From Bacteroidota bacterium (GTDB lineage Bacteria > Bacteroidota > Bacteroidia > B-17B0 > Aurantibacillaceae): DNA of 64,000 nt. Numbering within the stretch: position 1 is the stretch's first letter; every line of letters starts with the position of its first letter. Shown here piece after piece: positions 35,019-41,946 of the stretch. A model generated the notes under the pieces. It made no database searches. It worked only from the letters and a program-made list of their open reading frames with translations, and had not been told where the DNA came from. Location: NCBI GenBank assembly GCA_021156365.1, contig JAJNDK010000003.1, forward strand, positions 62,001 to 126,000, written 5' to 3'. The position numbers and the translations under genes were made by a program.

Positions 35019-35034
35019 ATCGTAATTTTACGAT
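35019..35034. promoter_or_regulatory. ArsR operator 1, overlapping the arsR promoter
   Basis: Arms ATCGTAA and TTACGAT flank a TT spacer. The site overlaps a -7-like TAATTTTA (35023-35030), 8 nt before the arsR ATG, so binding would block transcription. Confidence 0.75.
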
Positions 35035-35038
35035 TGAT

Positions 35039-35368
35039 ATGGGAGCGACAAAAACAGAAGAATTTACGGTAAAGGACAATAAAATTGCAAAGTATGCAAA
35101 GGCTCTGGCACATCCTGCCCGTATTGCCATTTTGCAGCTATTGATCAAAAAACAGGCATGTATTTGCGGAGACATCGTGGACGAGTTACCGCTCTCACAA
35201 AGCACCGTTTCCCAGCATTTAAAAGAGCTGAAAGAAGCCGGCCTGATCAAAGGAGATATTGAAGGAACAAAAGTTTGTTACTGTATAGACGAGAAAGAGT
35301 GGAAAATCGCTAAAGAGTATATGGATTCCTTTTTTGTCTCCTATACAAATAAAGGTAAATGCTGTTAA
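35039..35368 (+). CDS. arsR: ArsR-family metalloregulator
   Basis: A 109-residue winged-helix repressor. It carries KALAHPARIAILQLLIKKQACICGDIV and the recognition helix LSQSTVSQHLKELKEAGLI. CxC (ACIC) and a C-terminal CC (NKGKCC) are the probable As(III)-binding thiols. ArsR releases DNA when it binds arsenite or antimonite. Matching operators lie directly before this gene and before the next one, which supports self-repression and control of the cluster. Confidence 0.92.
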   Translation: MGATKTEEFTVKDNKIAKYAKALAHPARIAILQLLIKKQACICGDIVDELPLSQSTVSQHLKELKEAGLIKGDIEGTKVCYCIDEKEWKIAKEYMDSFFVSYTNKGKCC

Positions 35369-35394
35369 TGACCTAAAAAAATTTACAAATATAT

Positions 35395-35410
35395 ATCGTA
35401 ATATAACGAT
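35395..35410. promoter_or_regulatory. ArsR operator 2
   Basis: ATCGT and ACGAT arms around a 6-nt AATATA core, the same 16-bp length as operator 1. It sits in the 64-bp gap between arsR and the DUF6428-like gene, so the rest of the cluster may have its own repressed promoter. Confidence 0.7.
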
Positions 35411-35432
35411 TTAATAATCTAAAAAAGCAACA

Positions 35433-35906
35433 ATGAAACTATCAGAAATTAAACAACACCTGCAAACGGCAGACGCCGTGAATTTTCAATTACCCGATGG
35501 ATCTTTTGTGCCTGAACATTTTCACGTAACAGAAGTGGGCATTGTAGACAAACACTTTATTGATTGCGGCGGTACGGTAAGAAGGGAAAAGGCTGCCAAC
35601 TTCCAGTTATGGAATGCCAACGATACAGATCACCGCTTAAAGCCCGGTAAACTACTTAATATTATTTCCCTCTCGGAAAAGGTACTGGGCATTGAAGATT
35701 ATGAAATAGAAGTTGAATACCAATCCAATACCATTGGCAAGTATGGAATTGATTACGACGGTAAAAACTTCCTGCTCATTGCCAGAAATACAGCCTGCCT
35801 TGCAAGTGATACTTGTGGTGTTACAGATGAGAAACAAAAGGTGAAATTATCGGATTTGGAAACTACGGGCAAAGCCTGCTGCACACCAGGCGGCGGATGC
35901 TGCTAA
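35433..35906 (+). CDS. DUF6428-like ars-cluster protein with Cys-rich tail
   Basis: A 157-residue soluble protein. The N-terminal 100 residues (LPDGSFVPEHFHVTEVGIVDKHFIDCGGTVRREK) match a family found beside arsenic genes in Bacteroidota, which I recall as DUF6428. The C-terminus is CCTPGGGCC, with DTCG before it, likely metal-thiolate ligands. His30 and His32 (EHFHV) and Cys46 could form another site. The role may be arsenite buffering or delivery to the transporter; this is inference from position and cysteines. Confidence 0.7.
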   Translation: MKLSEIKQHLQTADAVNFQLPDGSFVPEHFHVTEVGIVDKHFIDCGGTVRREKAANFQLWNANDTDHRLKPGKLLNIISLSEKVLGIEDYEIEVEYQSNTIGKYGIDYDGKNFLLIARNTACLASDTCGVTDEKQKVKLSDLETTGKACCTPGGGCC

Positions 35907-35916
35907 TTAAACTTAT

Positions 35917-36531
35917 ATGTACGCTTCAATAAAAAACTATTGTACTGAACTTTTAAAAGAGTTCAGTACAATTTCACCGGAAAGAAAACTGTTACTCGAA
36001 AAAATAGCGGTATATATAAATTCAAAATCGTCAGCTCACAAGCCAGTAAATCTCGTTTACATTTGCACACACAATTCACGTCGCAGCCACTTTGGGCAAA
36101 TATGGGCAAAGGTGGCAAGTGAGTATTACAACATACCGAATATGCATACATTTTCAGGAGGTACGGAAGCAACCGCGTTCAACATTCATGCTATCAATGC
36201 GCTGAAACGGGTCGGGTTCAATATTAGGCCTGTCAATATTGAAAAAAACGCCTTGTACCATGTGTTCTACGACGATCAGCAAACTCCTGTCGAGTGCTTT
36301 TCAAAAGTGTACGACGATCCGAAAAATCCTCAATCGGAGTTTGCTGCTATTATGACCTGTGGTGATGCGGAAGAAAACTGCCCTTTTATCCCTGGTGTAG
36401 AGCTGCGCATAGGGACAACCTACGACGATCCGAAAGTCTTTGATAACACTCCCTGGCAGGATGAAAAATACGATGAACGGTGCAGGCAGATTGCATTGGA
36501 AACCTTATATGTATTTTCAAAAACAAAGTAA
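35917..36531 (+). CDS. Arsenate reductase-like low-molecular-weight phosphatase
   Basis: A 204-residue protein with a phosphatase P-loop of CX5R type, CTHNSRRS at about 50-57, in place of the CTGNSCRS of thioredoxin-coupled ArsC. The last third has DPKNPQSEFAAIMTCGDAEENCPFIPG, with two Cys that could be the resolving thiols of an arsenate reductase (Cys-x6-Cys spacing). The family reduces As(V) to As(III). It is coded 10 bp after the DUF6428-like gene, which supports the ars assignment. A phosphotyrosine phosphatase role is the alternative. Confidence 0.8.
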   Translation: MYASIKNYCTELLKEFSTISPERKLLLEKIAVYINSKSSAHKPVNLVYICTHNSRRSHFGQIWAKVASEYYNIPNMHTFSGGTEATAFNIHAINALKRVGFNIRPVNIEKNALYHVFYDDQQTPVECFSKVYDDPKNPQSEFAAIMTCGDAEENCPFIPGVELRIGTTYDDPKVFDNTPWQDEKYDERCRQIALETLYVFSKTK

Positions 36532-36656
36532 GGTGAAAAGCAATCCCCAGGCAGGGATTTTTACGTTACATGGAATACAGGGCCGAAAAGCTGGTTTAAT
36601 CAGTATTACTTGAAATTGACCCGGATTAACCAACCGGACTTTAGAAAACAGAAAGA

Positions 36657-37304
36657 ATGAGAAAATACATTGCCGAAATAATAGGAACATTTGCCCTTGT
36701 GTTTTGTGGCACGGGCGCTATCGTTATCAATCAACAAACAGGCGGCGTCATAACACACGCGGGGGTAGCCGTAACCTTCGGCTTAATCGTTTCCGCCATG
36801 ATCTACGCGCTTGGGGATATTTCGGGGGCGCACCTGAACCCGGCAGTTTCTATTGCATTTTGGGTGGCAAAACGATTTCCTGCAAAAGAACTTGTGCCTT
36901 ATATTCTAAGTCAGGCTATCGGGGCTTTCATTGCAAGCGTAGCCCTTAAATTTCTTTTTCCTACAAACGAAACGTTAGGTTCGACACTACCCGCAGGAGC
37001 TGCCATGCAATCTTTTGTACTGGAACTGATCTTAACCTTTATACTCATGTTCGTAATAATTCATGTGGCAACGGGTAGTAAAGAGCAGGGAATGTTTGCG
37101 GGACTGGCTATTGGTTCAGTAGTGCTTTTAGAGGCCATGTTTGCAGGGCCGATCTGTGGCGCATCTATGAACCCGATACGATCTATTGCCCCGGCGATTG
37201 TTTCGGGGCATACGGAACATTTATGGGTATATATCAGCGCACCCATTTTAGGAGCAGTAATCGCCGTATTCAGTTGGATGATTTTAAAACAAAAGGAAAA
37301 TTAG
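36657..37304 (+). CDS. MIP/aquaporin family channel of the ars cluster
   Basis: A 215-residue protein with six transmembrane helices and two half-helices. The first NPA motif is intact (SGAHLNPAVS); the second reads NPI (GASMNPIRS) with the usual Arg after it. ars-linked aquaglyceroporins such as AqpS pass arsenite out of the cell after ArsC reduction, which replaces an ArsB pump. No arsB or acr3 is present here, so this channel is the likely exit route. The change of Ala to Ile in the second motif may narrow or alter the filter. A 125-bp gap separates it from the phosphatase gene. Confidence 0.88.
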   Translation: MRKYIAEIIGTFALVFCGTGAIVINQQTGGVITHAGVAVTFGLIVSAMIYALGDISGAHLNPAVSIAFWVAKRFPAKELVPYILSQAIGAFIASVALKFLFPTNETLGSTLPAGAAMQSFVLELILTFILMFVIIHVATGSKEQGMFAGLAIGSVVLLEAMFAGPICGASMNPIRSIAPAIVSGHTEHLWVYISAPILGAVIAVFSWMILKQKEN

Positions 37305-37305
37305 G

Positions 37306-38130
37306 ATGAAAGCAAAAAAATCTTTTTGGACTTCAATAACTGGCGGAGTAACATCGGCAGCTCCAATTCTTTTATCATGCTGCAAAAGCGGGGCGTGTGT
37401 GGGAGTATGCGCCAGCCCGGTAGCTTCCCTGTTTGGGGTATCTTCGGCAAGTATAGCCAGTTCACCTTTAGTAAGCGCGTTAGAACCGCTTTTAATAGCT
37501 GCCAGTGCTGTTTCTTTTACGATTTCCTACTATTCCCTCTACGTGTTGCCAAAACTAAACTGCAACACACCGGGAAGCTGCGCGTGTGAACCGACCGCCA
37601 AAGAAAAGCGCAGAGTGAAGATCAACAAGGCTGTATTTTGGATTGGCCTTATGCTCAGTATTGGTTTTTTAAGCTATTTTGAAATAACAAAATACCAACA
37701 AGCAACAGCGTCTGCAGAAACTGAAGGTTCTCCTTCGGGTTGCACTCCAGGGGAATGTTCAGATGTAGCCGAAACGGATAGCACGGCTACTTGTGATTCG
37801 ACTTCTACGTGCTGTTCATCAAATAATATTTCAACAATTGAACTGGTTTGCAAATTGACCAGTTCTGAACTCCGGGAACGGAACGAAACAGTGATCGCAG
37901 AGCTGAAAACGCTGGTGCTGGAGAAAAAGGAATTGGAAAACGGTTATTCATTTAAATTCTCCGGGAACGATAAAATGATCGACCTGCTGACTGATTTTGT
38001 AAAAAGCGAACGGGAGTGCTGTGACTTTTTCGTTTTCAATATAAACGTAAAGAACAAAGAAACGATCTGGTTCGATATCACAGGTCCGGAGGGAGCAAAA
38101 GATTTTATCTCCACGGAGATGGAATTATGA
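37306..38130 (+). CDS. Cys-rich two-part membrane protein (MerT-like front, ECC-motif soluble tail)
   Basis: A 274-residue protein starting one base after the aquaporin stop. Residues 1-130 hold three hydrophobic helices. Cys sites lie at CCKSGACVGVC near the first, NCNTPGSCAC in the loop between and CTPGECS after the third. This recalls MerT-type thiol-based metal transporters. A Thr/Ser/Cys linker (CDSTSTCCSS) joins it to a soluble C-terminal domain (about 185-274) with LTSSELRERNETV, an amphipathic stretch and ERECCDFFVFNI, a vicinal CC motif. I know similar ECC-containing small domains from mer/ars clusters. The fusion suggests binding at the membrane and cytosolic hand-off of As(III) or a related thiophilic ion. 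The mechanism is unproven. Confidence 0.65.
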   Translation: MKAKKSFWTSITGGVTSAAPILLSCCKSGACVGVCASPVASLFGVSSASIASSPLVSALEPLLIAASAVSFTISYYSLYVLPKLNCNTPGSCACEPTAKEKRRVKINKAVFWIGLMLSIGFLSYFEITKYQQATASAETEGSPSGCTPGECSDVAETDSTATCDSTSTCCSSNNISTIELVCKLTSSELRERNETVIAELKTLVLEKKELENGYSFKFSGNDKMIDLLTDFVKSERECCDFFVFNINVKNKETIWFDITGPEGAKDFISTEMEL

Positions 38131-38145
38131 CCGATCTTTTGAAGA

Positions 38146-38994
38146 TTATTTCTTAAAAAAATTCGTATCCAGAAAAGCAAAGATCTCATCAAAATGTTTC
38201 AATGGTTCTGCATGTTTTCCTTCTACAGGAATATGTTTGTAGATATATCGGAATTTTCTTTCGGCAAGTCGCTCCATCATTTTTTCACACATTGGTGTGG
38301 AAGGGCAGATCTCATCTTTAGTAGCGGAGAGTAGTAAAACGGATCCCCTGATCTTCTCTACCGGAATTGCCGCTTTTTTTGCAGCTATTGTATCTTTCAT
38401 CATGATCTCAAATGTTGCACGCAGATTACCTTTCATCAGTGGCGGCACTGCTTCTTCCGAAAGAGGAACAAAAGGGAGCTCTTTACCTTTGAACGACCAG
38501 GCCGAAGTGCTGAAATGCATTGTATGCCCGGGAAAGGCTACATTGCTGGGAACAATGGCAACCACACAGCTGATATCGCTGTAATAGCTTGCCAGTAATA
38601 GAGCGAGGTCTCCACCTCTTGAACCACCAACAATGGCAATTTTTTTCTTATTTATTTTCGGATTTTTAATTGCAGTAAGTATGGCATCATGTACTTTATC
38701 AATAGCGATCTTATTAAGTGTATCCGGAGCGCCTTTGGCATTGAAATACCCGATGGCTAAAAAAGCATAACCCTTTTCAATGAAGCTATCCCGTGTTTTT
38801 TTCCAGTAATCGCTGGCCCAGGCATTGCCCCCTTCCGATCCGCCAAGACCCACTACCAATGGCTGGTTATTTCCTGTTCCGGTATATAAAATACTGTTAA
38901 TTCCGGGAGTATTCAGCTCCTGCGAAATACCGGCCAGATTAAAAAGAAGGAAAAGACTTGTAATGATTACAGCAAGAGAATTTGTTTTACGCAT
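38146..38994 (-). CDS. Exported alpha/beta hydrolase (BAAT/dienelactone-hydrolase-like)
   Basis: A 282-residue protein with a signal peptide (1-24, ending ISQ). The alpha/beta-hydrolase core has the nucleophile in GGSRGGDLALLLASYY, an Asp in LLSATKDEICPS and His in GKHAEPL near the C-terminus, completing a Ser-Asp-His triad. The BAAT acyl-CoA thioesterase C-terminal family has this arrangement. I chose the ATG at 38994 because it opens the signal peptide; the frame extends 10 codons upstream. The gene converges on the ars cluster end. Substrate unknown. Confidence 0.8.
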   Translation of the reverse strand: MRKTNSLAVIITSLFLLFNLAGISQELNTPGINSILYTGTGNNQPLVVGLGGSEGGNAWASDYWKKTRDSFIEKGYAFLAIGYFNAKGAPDTLNKIAIDKVHDAILTAIKNPKINKKKIAIVGGSRGGDLALLLASYYSDISCVVAIVPSNVAFPGHTMHFSTSAWSFKGKELPFVPLSEEAVPPLMKGNLRATFEIMMKDTIAAKKAAIPVEKIRGSVLLLSATKDEICPSTPMCEKMMERLAERKFRYIYKHIPVEGKHAEPLKHFDEIFAFLDTNFFKK

Positions 38995-39032
38995 ATGGTT
39001 GTTTTGATCCCTGCAAATATGCATACAATCAG

Positions 39033-39053
39033 TGTAAGTATACTTGACTTACA
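39033..39053. promoter_or_regulatory. Candidate operator between hydrolase and Crp-like genes
   Basis: TGTAAGT and ACTTACA form a perfect 7-bp inverted repeat with a 7-nt spacer, 39-59 bp upstream of the hydrolase ATG. The length resembles a Crp/Fnr dimer site, and a Crp-like gene ends 31 bp away. Confidence 0.45.
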
Positions 39054-39083
39054 TCAAGAAATATAAATTCCGGGAGCCTGGCC

Positions 39084-39647
39084 TTATTTTTCTGCCCTGA
39101 TCCTGCTGAGTGTTTCGGGACTTATTCCGAGGTAGGAAGCGATCATGTGCAGAGGGATGCGGTGATAGATATCATGGTACACGCTGCGGAAATGATCGTA
39201 TTTCTCTTTTGCCGAAGCAAAACGCATGGAAGTTACCCGTTCGAGCAGGTGACCTACAAGCGTGCCCATCGACAGGCGTGCATACCGGTCCATTTCGGGG
39301 AAAGTATTGAAGAGAAAAACAAGATCGTCCACATGCAGACGGAATACCTTTGTTTCTTCGATGGCATCTATGTAGTATACATCGATCTTCCGCTGCATGA
39401 AGCTGCGGGGCGAATTGCTCCACTCACCTTCGCAACCAAAATATTCCGTTATCTCCTTTCCGTCTTTCACAAAATAGATCCGTAGCAACCCTTTCTGAAT
39501 GAAGAAACTTTCCGTGCAAATGGTCGATGCATCGTGAACCAGTTCGCCTTTTTTAAAAGTATGCAGCTTCACACGGGCAATGATTTCCTTCGTGAGTACG
39601 GGGCTCAGTTTGATGTATTGTGAAAAATGTGCGAGTACTTCATCCAT
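39084..39647 (-). CDS. Crp/Fnr-family transcriptional regulator
   Basis: A 187-residue protein with a cyclic-nucleotide-binding-like beta-roll (about 25-115: KGELVHDASTICTESFFIQKGLLRIYF, DGKEITEYFGCEGEW), a dimer helix and a C-terminal helix-turn-helix (RIPLHMIASYLGISPETLSRIRAEK). The typical cAMP-binding RxS site is absent, and there are no Fnr cysteine motifs, so the signal is unknown. It is the common short Bacteroidota type. It precedes the hydrolase gene on the same strand and may control it through the inverted repeat at 39033. Confidence 0.88.
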   Translation of the reverse strand: MDEVLAHFSQYIKLSPVLTKEIIARVKLHTFKKGELVHDASTICTESFFIQKGLLRIYFVKDGKEITEYFGCEGEWSNSPRSFMQRKIDVYYIDAIEETKVFRLHVDDLVFLFNTFPEMDRYARLSMGTLVGHLLERVTSMRFASAKEKYDHFRSVYHDIYHRIPLHMIASYLGISPETLSRIRAEK

Positions 39648-39670
39648 GATCGAAGATGCCGGATCGGTTT

Positions 39671-40168
39671 CTATTTCTTTTCGTATTCATTCACCATTTT
39701 GATGAAGTCTTTGGTAATGTCATTGGGCAGCGTTACCGAAAGCTGGTAGTGTTTTATTTCCCAGGTAGCGTTTTTTCTGTGTAATACACCTGAGGAACGG
39801 CAAACACCCATCCAGGTATCCAGCAATTCATCGAACCATGCATATTTCCCATCTTCCGAAAAATAAACATTCCGGCTTGTTGCTTTGAAATCCCACGCTT
39901 TTCCTTTGTCGAAAAAAGGTTTGGACCATTTTTTAAATTCATCCCGCTTCCAGAGCTCCGATTTATCCGTTCCGATATAGATCCCATCCGGAGCCATCTT
40001 GCTGAAGTATACGGTATCGGCATTGGCAGCATCCTGATGCCATTGATCCATAAAAGCATTGACTTCTTTTGTAACATTCACTTCCACTTTTGATGCCGTC
40101 GTTTTTTTCGATTGAGCGAAGGAGACTGCGCTGAGTGATAAAAGAAGGATAAAGGATAGATATTTCAT
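39671..40168 (-). CDS. Exported SnoaL/DUF4440-like protein (NTF2 fold)
   Basis: A 165-residue protein with a signal peptide (1-18, SFAQ) and an NTF2-like domain: NAFMDQWHQDAANADTVYFSKMAPDGIYIGTDKSELW, then WAFDELLDTWMG-type strands. The fold family covers ketosteroid-isomerase-like, SnoaL-like and DUF4440 proteins that are secreted in Bacteroidota and often have no known substrate. It lies 23 bp upstream of the Crp-like gene on the same strand. Confidence 0.78.
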   Translation of the reverse strand: MKYLSFILLLSLSAVSFAQSKKTTASKVEVNVTKEVNAFMDQWHQDAANADTVYFSKMAPDGIYIGTDKSELWKRDEFKKWSKPFFDKGKAWDFKATSRNVYFSEDGKYAWFDELLDTWMGVCRSSGVLHRKNATWEIKHYQLSVTLPNDITKDFIKMVNEYEKK

Positions 40169-40202
40169 GGTTCTTTTTTTAAATTAGTTTTTTCATTTGC
40201 GT

Positions 40203-40652
40203 TTATTCGGTTGTTACTCCAAGGGCTTTGGCCACTTCGAAAAAGAACAAACCTGTTTCCTTGTCCTTTTTTACACCGATTCCGTAATAATACAAACGCC
40301 CGAGCTCCTGGTGTGCCTGTGCATCGCCACAAATTGCTGCCTGCAGGTAATGGTTAAAGGCCTTTCCTTCGTTCTTTGTTACGCCTACACCCAATTCATA
40401 GCTTACTGCCAGGTCGAAAAAGGCTTCGTGAATGTTCTGCAGGGATGCGGTCTTCCAGTGCTCGATACCTTTTTTCCGGTTTTGCTTAAATCCGTTAATA
40501 CCGTGGAAATACCAGGTGCCGATGGCATAGATCGCATATCCATAGCCCATTTCTGCCGATTTACTCATGTCCTGTATAGCAGTGAGGACATTCGGTTTTT
40601 TCTTTTGAAGCTCTTTAGTAGCTTTTTCAAATAATGCTTTTGCACTTGCCAT
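40203..40652 (-). CDS. Sel1-like repeat protein
   Basis: A 149-residue protein (from ATG 40652) with Sel1/TPR-like helical repeats: AEMGYGYAIYAIGTWYFHG, EAFFDLAVSYELGVGVTKNEGKAFNHYLQAAICGDAQAHQELGRLYYYGIGV. Such repeats bind proteins. The frame is open to 40724, but a -7-like TACTATTG at about 40692-40685 lies inside that extension, so ATG 40652 is preferred. Cytoplasmic; partner unknown. Confidence 0.7.
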   Translation of the reverse strand: MASAKALFEKATKELQKKKPNVLTAIQDMSKSAEMGYGYAIYAIGTWYFHGINGFKQNRKKGIEHWKTASLQNIHEAFFDLAVSYELGVGVTKNEGKAFNHYLQAAICGDAQAHQELGRLYYYGIGVKKDKETGLFFFEVAKALGVTTE

Positions 40653-40776
40653 TTTGTGTACTTTAATTAGACGATCTGTTTGAACAATAGTAGTGAAATT
40701 GTAACTTTTGTACAACTGTTCCATTATATTTATTTTAATTGAGAATGTCTATATTTAACAGTGTAAGCCAAAAACC

Positions 40777-41463
40777 ATGAAACACAGATCCTTCCTTATC
40801 GTCCTGCTTTTCCTTGCCACCACAATGGCTTTTTCTCAAACCCTGAAACCCACTGCCACTATGGCCTTGCTGCAGGGTGTTGTAAAGAATTTTAAAAACA
40901 AGGTGTTGCCCAAAGAAAAAATACTTCTTATCGATACCAAAACCAAAAAATCCTATTCGGTAAATACAGATGCAGCCGGCAAATTTGAAGTGCTGGTTCC
41001 TGTGGGAGCGATATACAGCCTGCAATACAAGAATTTTACAGCGGATGTTGAGTATACAAAAATGGAATTACCTTCCGATCCGGATGCTACGTATGAGGTA
41101 GAGATCAAGATAGATCCACCAAAGGATTTTACATTGGAGAATGTGTTTTTCGACACCGGAAAAGCTACCCTGAAGCCCACATCCAACAAGGCTCTTACAG
41201 ATCTTGTTGAGATACTGAAGCTGAAAAACACGATGGTGGTGGAGATCCAGGGACACACGGATAATGTGGGCAAACCGGAAGATAACCTGAAGCTGTCCCG
41301 GGAACGGGCGGAAGCAGTGAAGAACTTCCTCCTCTCCAAAGGCATTGAAGCTACACGGGTTACAGCAAAAGGATACGGTGATACGACACCGGTTGCCGAT
41401 AATTCAACAGATGCCGGAAAAGCCAAAAACCGGCGCACCAGCCTGAAAGTGATCAAAGAATAA
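40777..41463 (+). CDS. OmpA-family lipid-free envelope protein
   Basis: A 228-residue protein with a signal peptide (1-20, AFSQ), a carboxypeptidase-regulatory-like beta domain (about 30-105) and an OmpA C-terminal domain (about 115-226). The latter has FFDTGKATLKPTSNKALTDL, IQGHTDNVGKPEDNLKLSRERAEAV and GYGDTTPVADNSTDAGKAKNRRT, with the peptidoglycan-contacting Asp and Arg. No N-terminal beta-barrel and no lipobox are seen, so it is probably a periplasmic peptidoglycan-bound protein. Divergent from the Sel1-like gene. Confidence 0.88.
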   Translation: MKHRSFLIVLLFLATTMAFSQTLKPTATMALLQGVVKNFKNKVLPKEKILLIDTKTKKSYSVNTDAAGKFEVLVPVGAIYSLQYKNFTADVEYTKMELPSDPDATYEVEIKIDPPKDFTLENVFFDTGKATLKPTSNKALTDLVEILKLKNTMVVEIQGHTDNVGKPEDNLKLSRERAEAVKNFLLSKGIEATRVTAKGYGDTTPVADNSTDAGKAKNRRTSLKVIKE

Positions 41464-41470
41464 GCAGACT

Positions 41471-41866
41471 TTACGGGATCCTTCTTGTGTAGACCCATGC
41501 CCAGCGAATAAGAACGAGCTGCAGGGGAAGACGGGCGATCATAAGCCACAGCATCGGATCGCCTGCTTTGTAATAATTAACCGCCATTTGAATATTTGCC
41601 GGAAATACGGCAATGAGCAGCAGGATAATACCCCAGGCAGCAAATCGCCTGCTCCGGAATGGAAGCAGCAGTATACCGAAAAGGATCTCACCGGCTCCGC
41701 TTATGTAATTCAGGAGTTCGGGAGCTGCAAGAAAATCCGGAATGATAGCAAGGTATCCATTCGGATGAACAAAATGATTGATCCCGGCTACGAGGTAGAT
41801 CAATGCCATCAGGTACAGGAAAAACCTGAAACGGATTGTGTTTTCGTTGGATCTGCTTCTATACAT
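41471..41866 (-). CDS. DoxX-like membrane protein
   Basis: A 131-residue protein with four hydrophobic helices. FLYLMALIYLVAGINHFVHPNGYLAIIPDFL and GAGEILFGILLL fit the DoxX/DoxD-like group. These small membrane proteins have ill-defined redox or quinone-related roles. It converges on the OmpA gene with a 7-bp gap and diverges from the TPR-phosphatase gene. Start at ATG 41866; the basic N-terminus (MYRSRSNENTIRFRF) fits a cytoplasmic leader. Confidence 0.72.
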   Translation of the reverse strand: MYRSRSNENTIRFRFFLYLMALIYLVAGINHFVHPNGYLAIIPDFLAAPELLNYISGAGEILFGILLLPFRSRRFAAWGIILLLIAVFPANIQMAVNYYKAGDPMLWLMIARLPLQLVLIRWAWVYTRRIP

Positions 41867-41946
41867 ATTCCTCTAAAGTACATCCTTTCCCTGACTTTCC
41901 GATCTGCCGGAGAATTCGTATTTTAGTACGACCAATACATACCATT

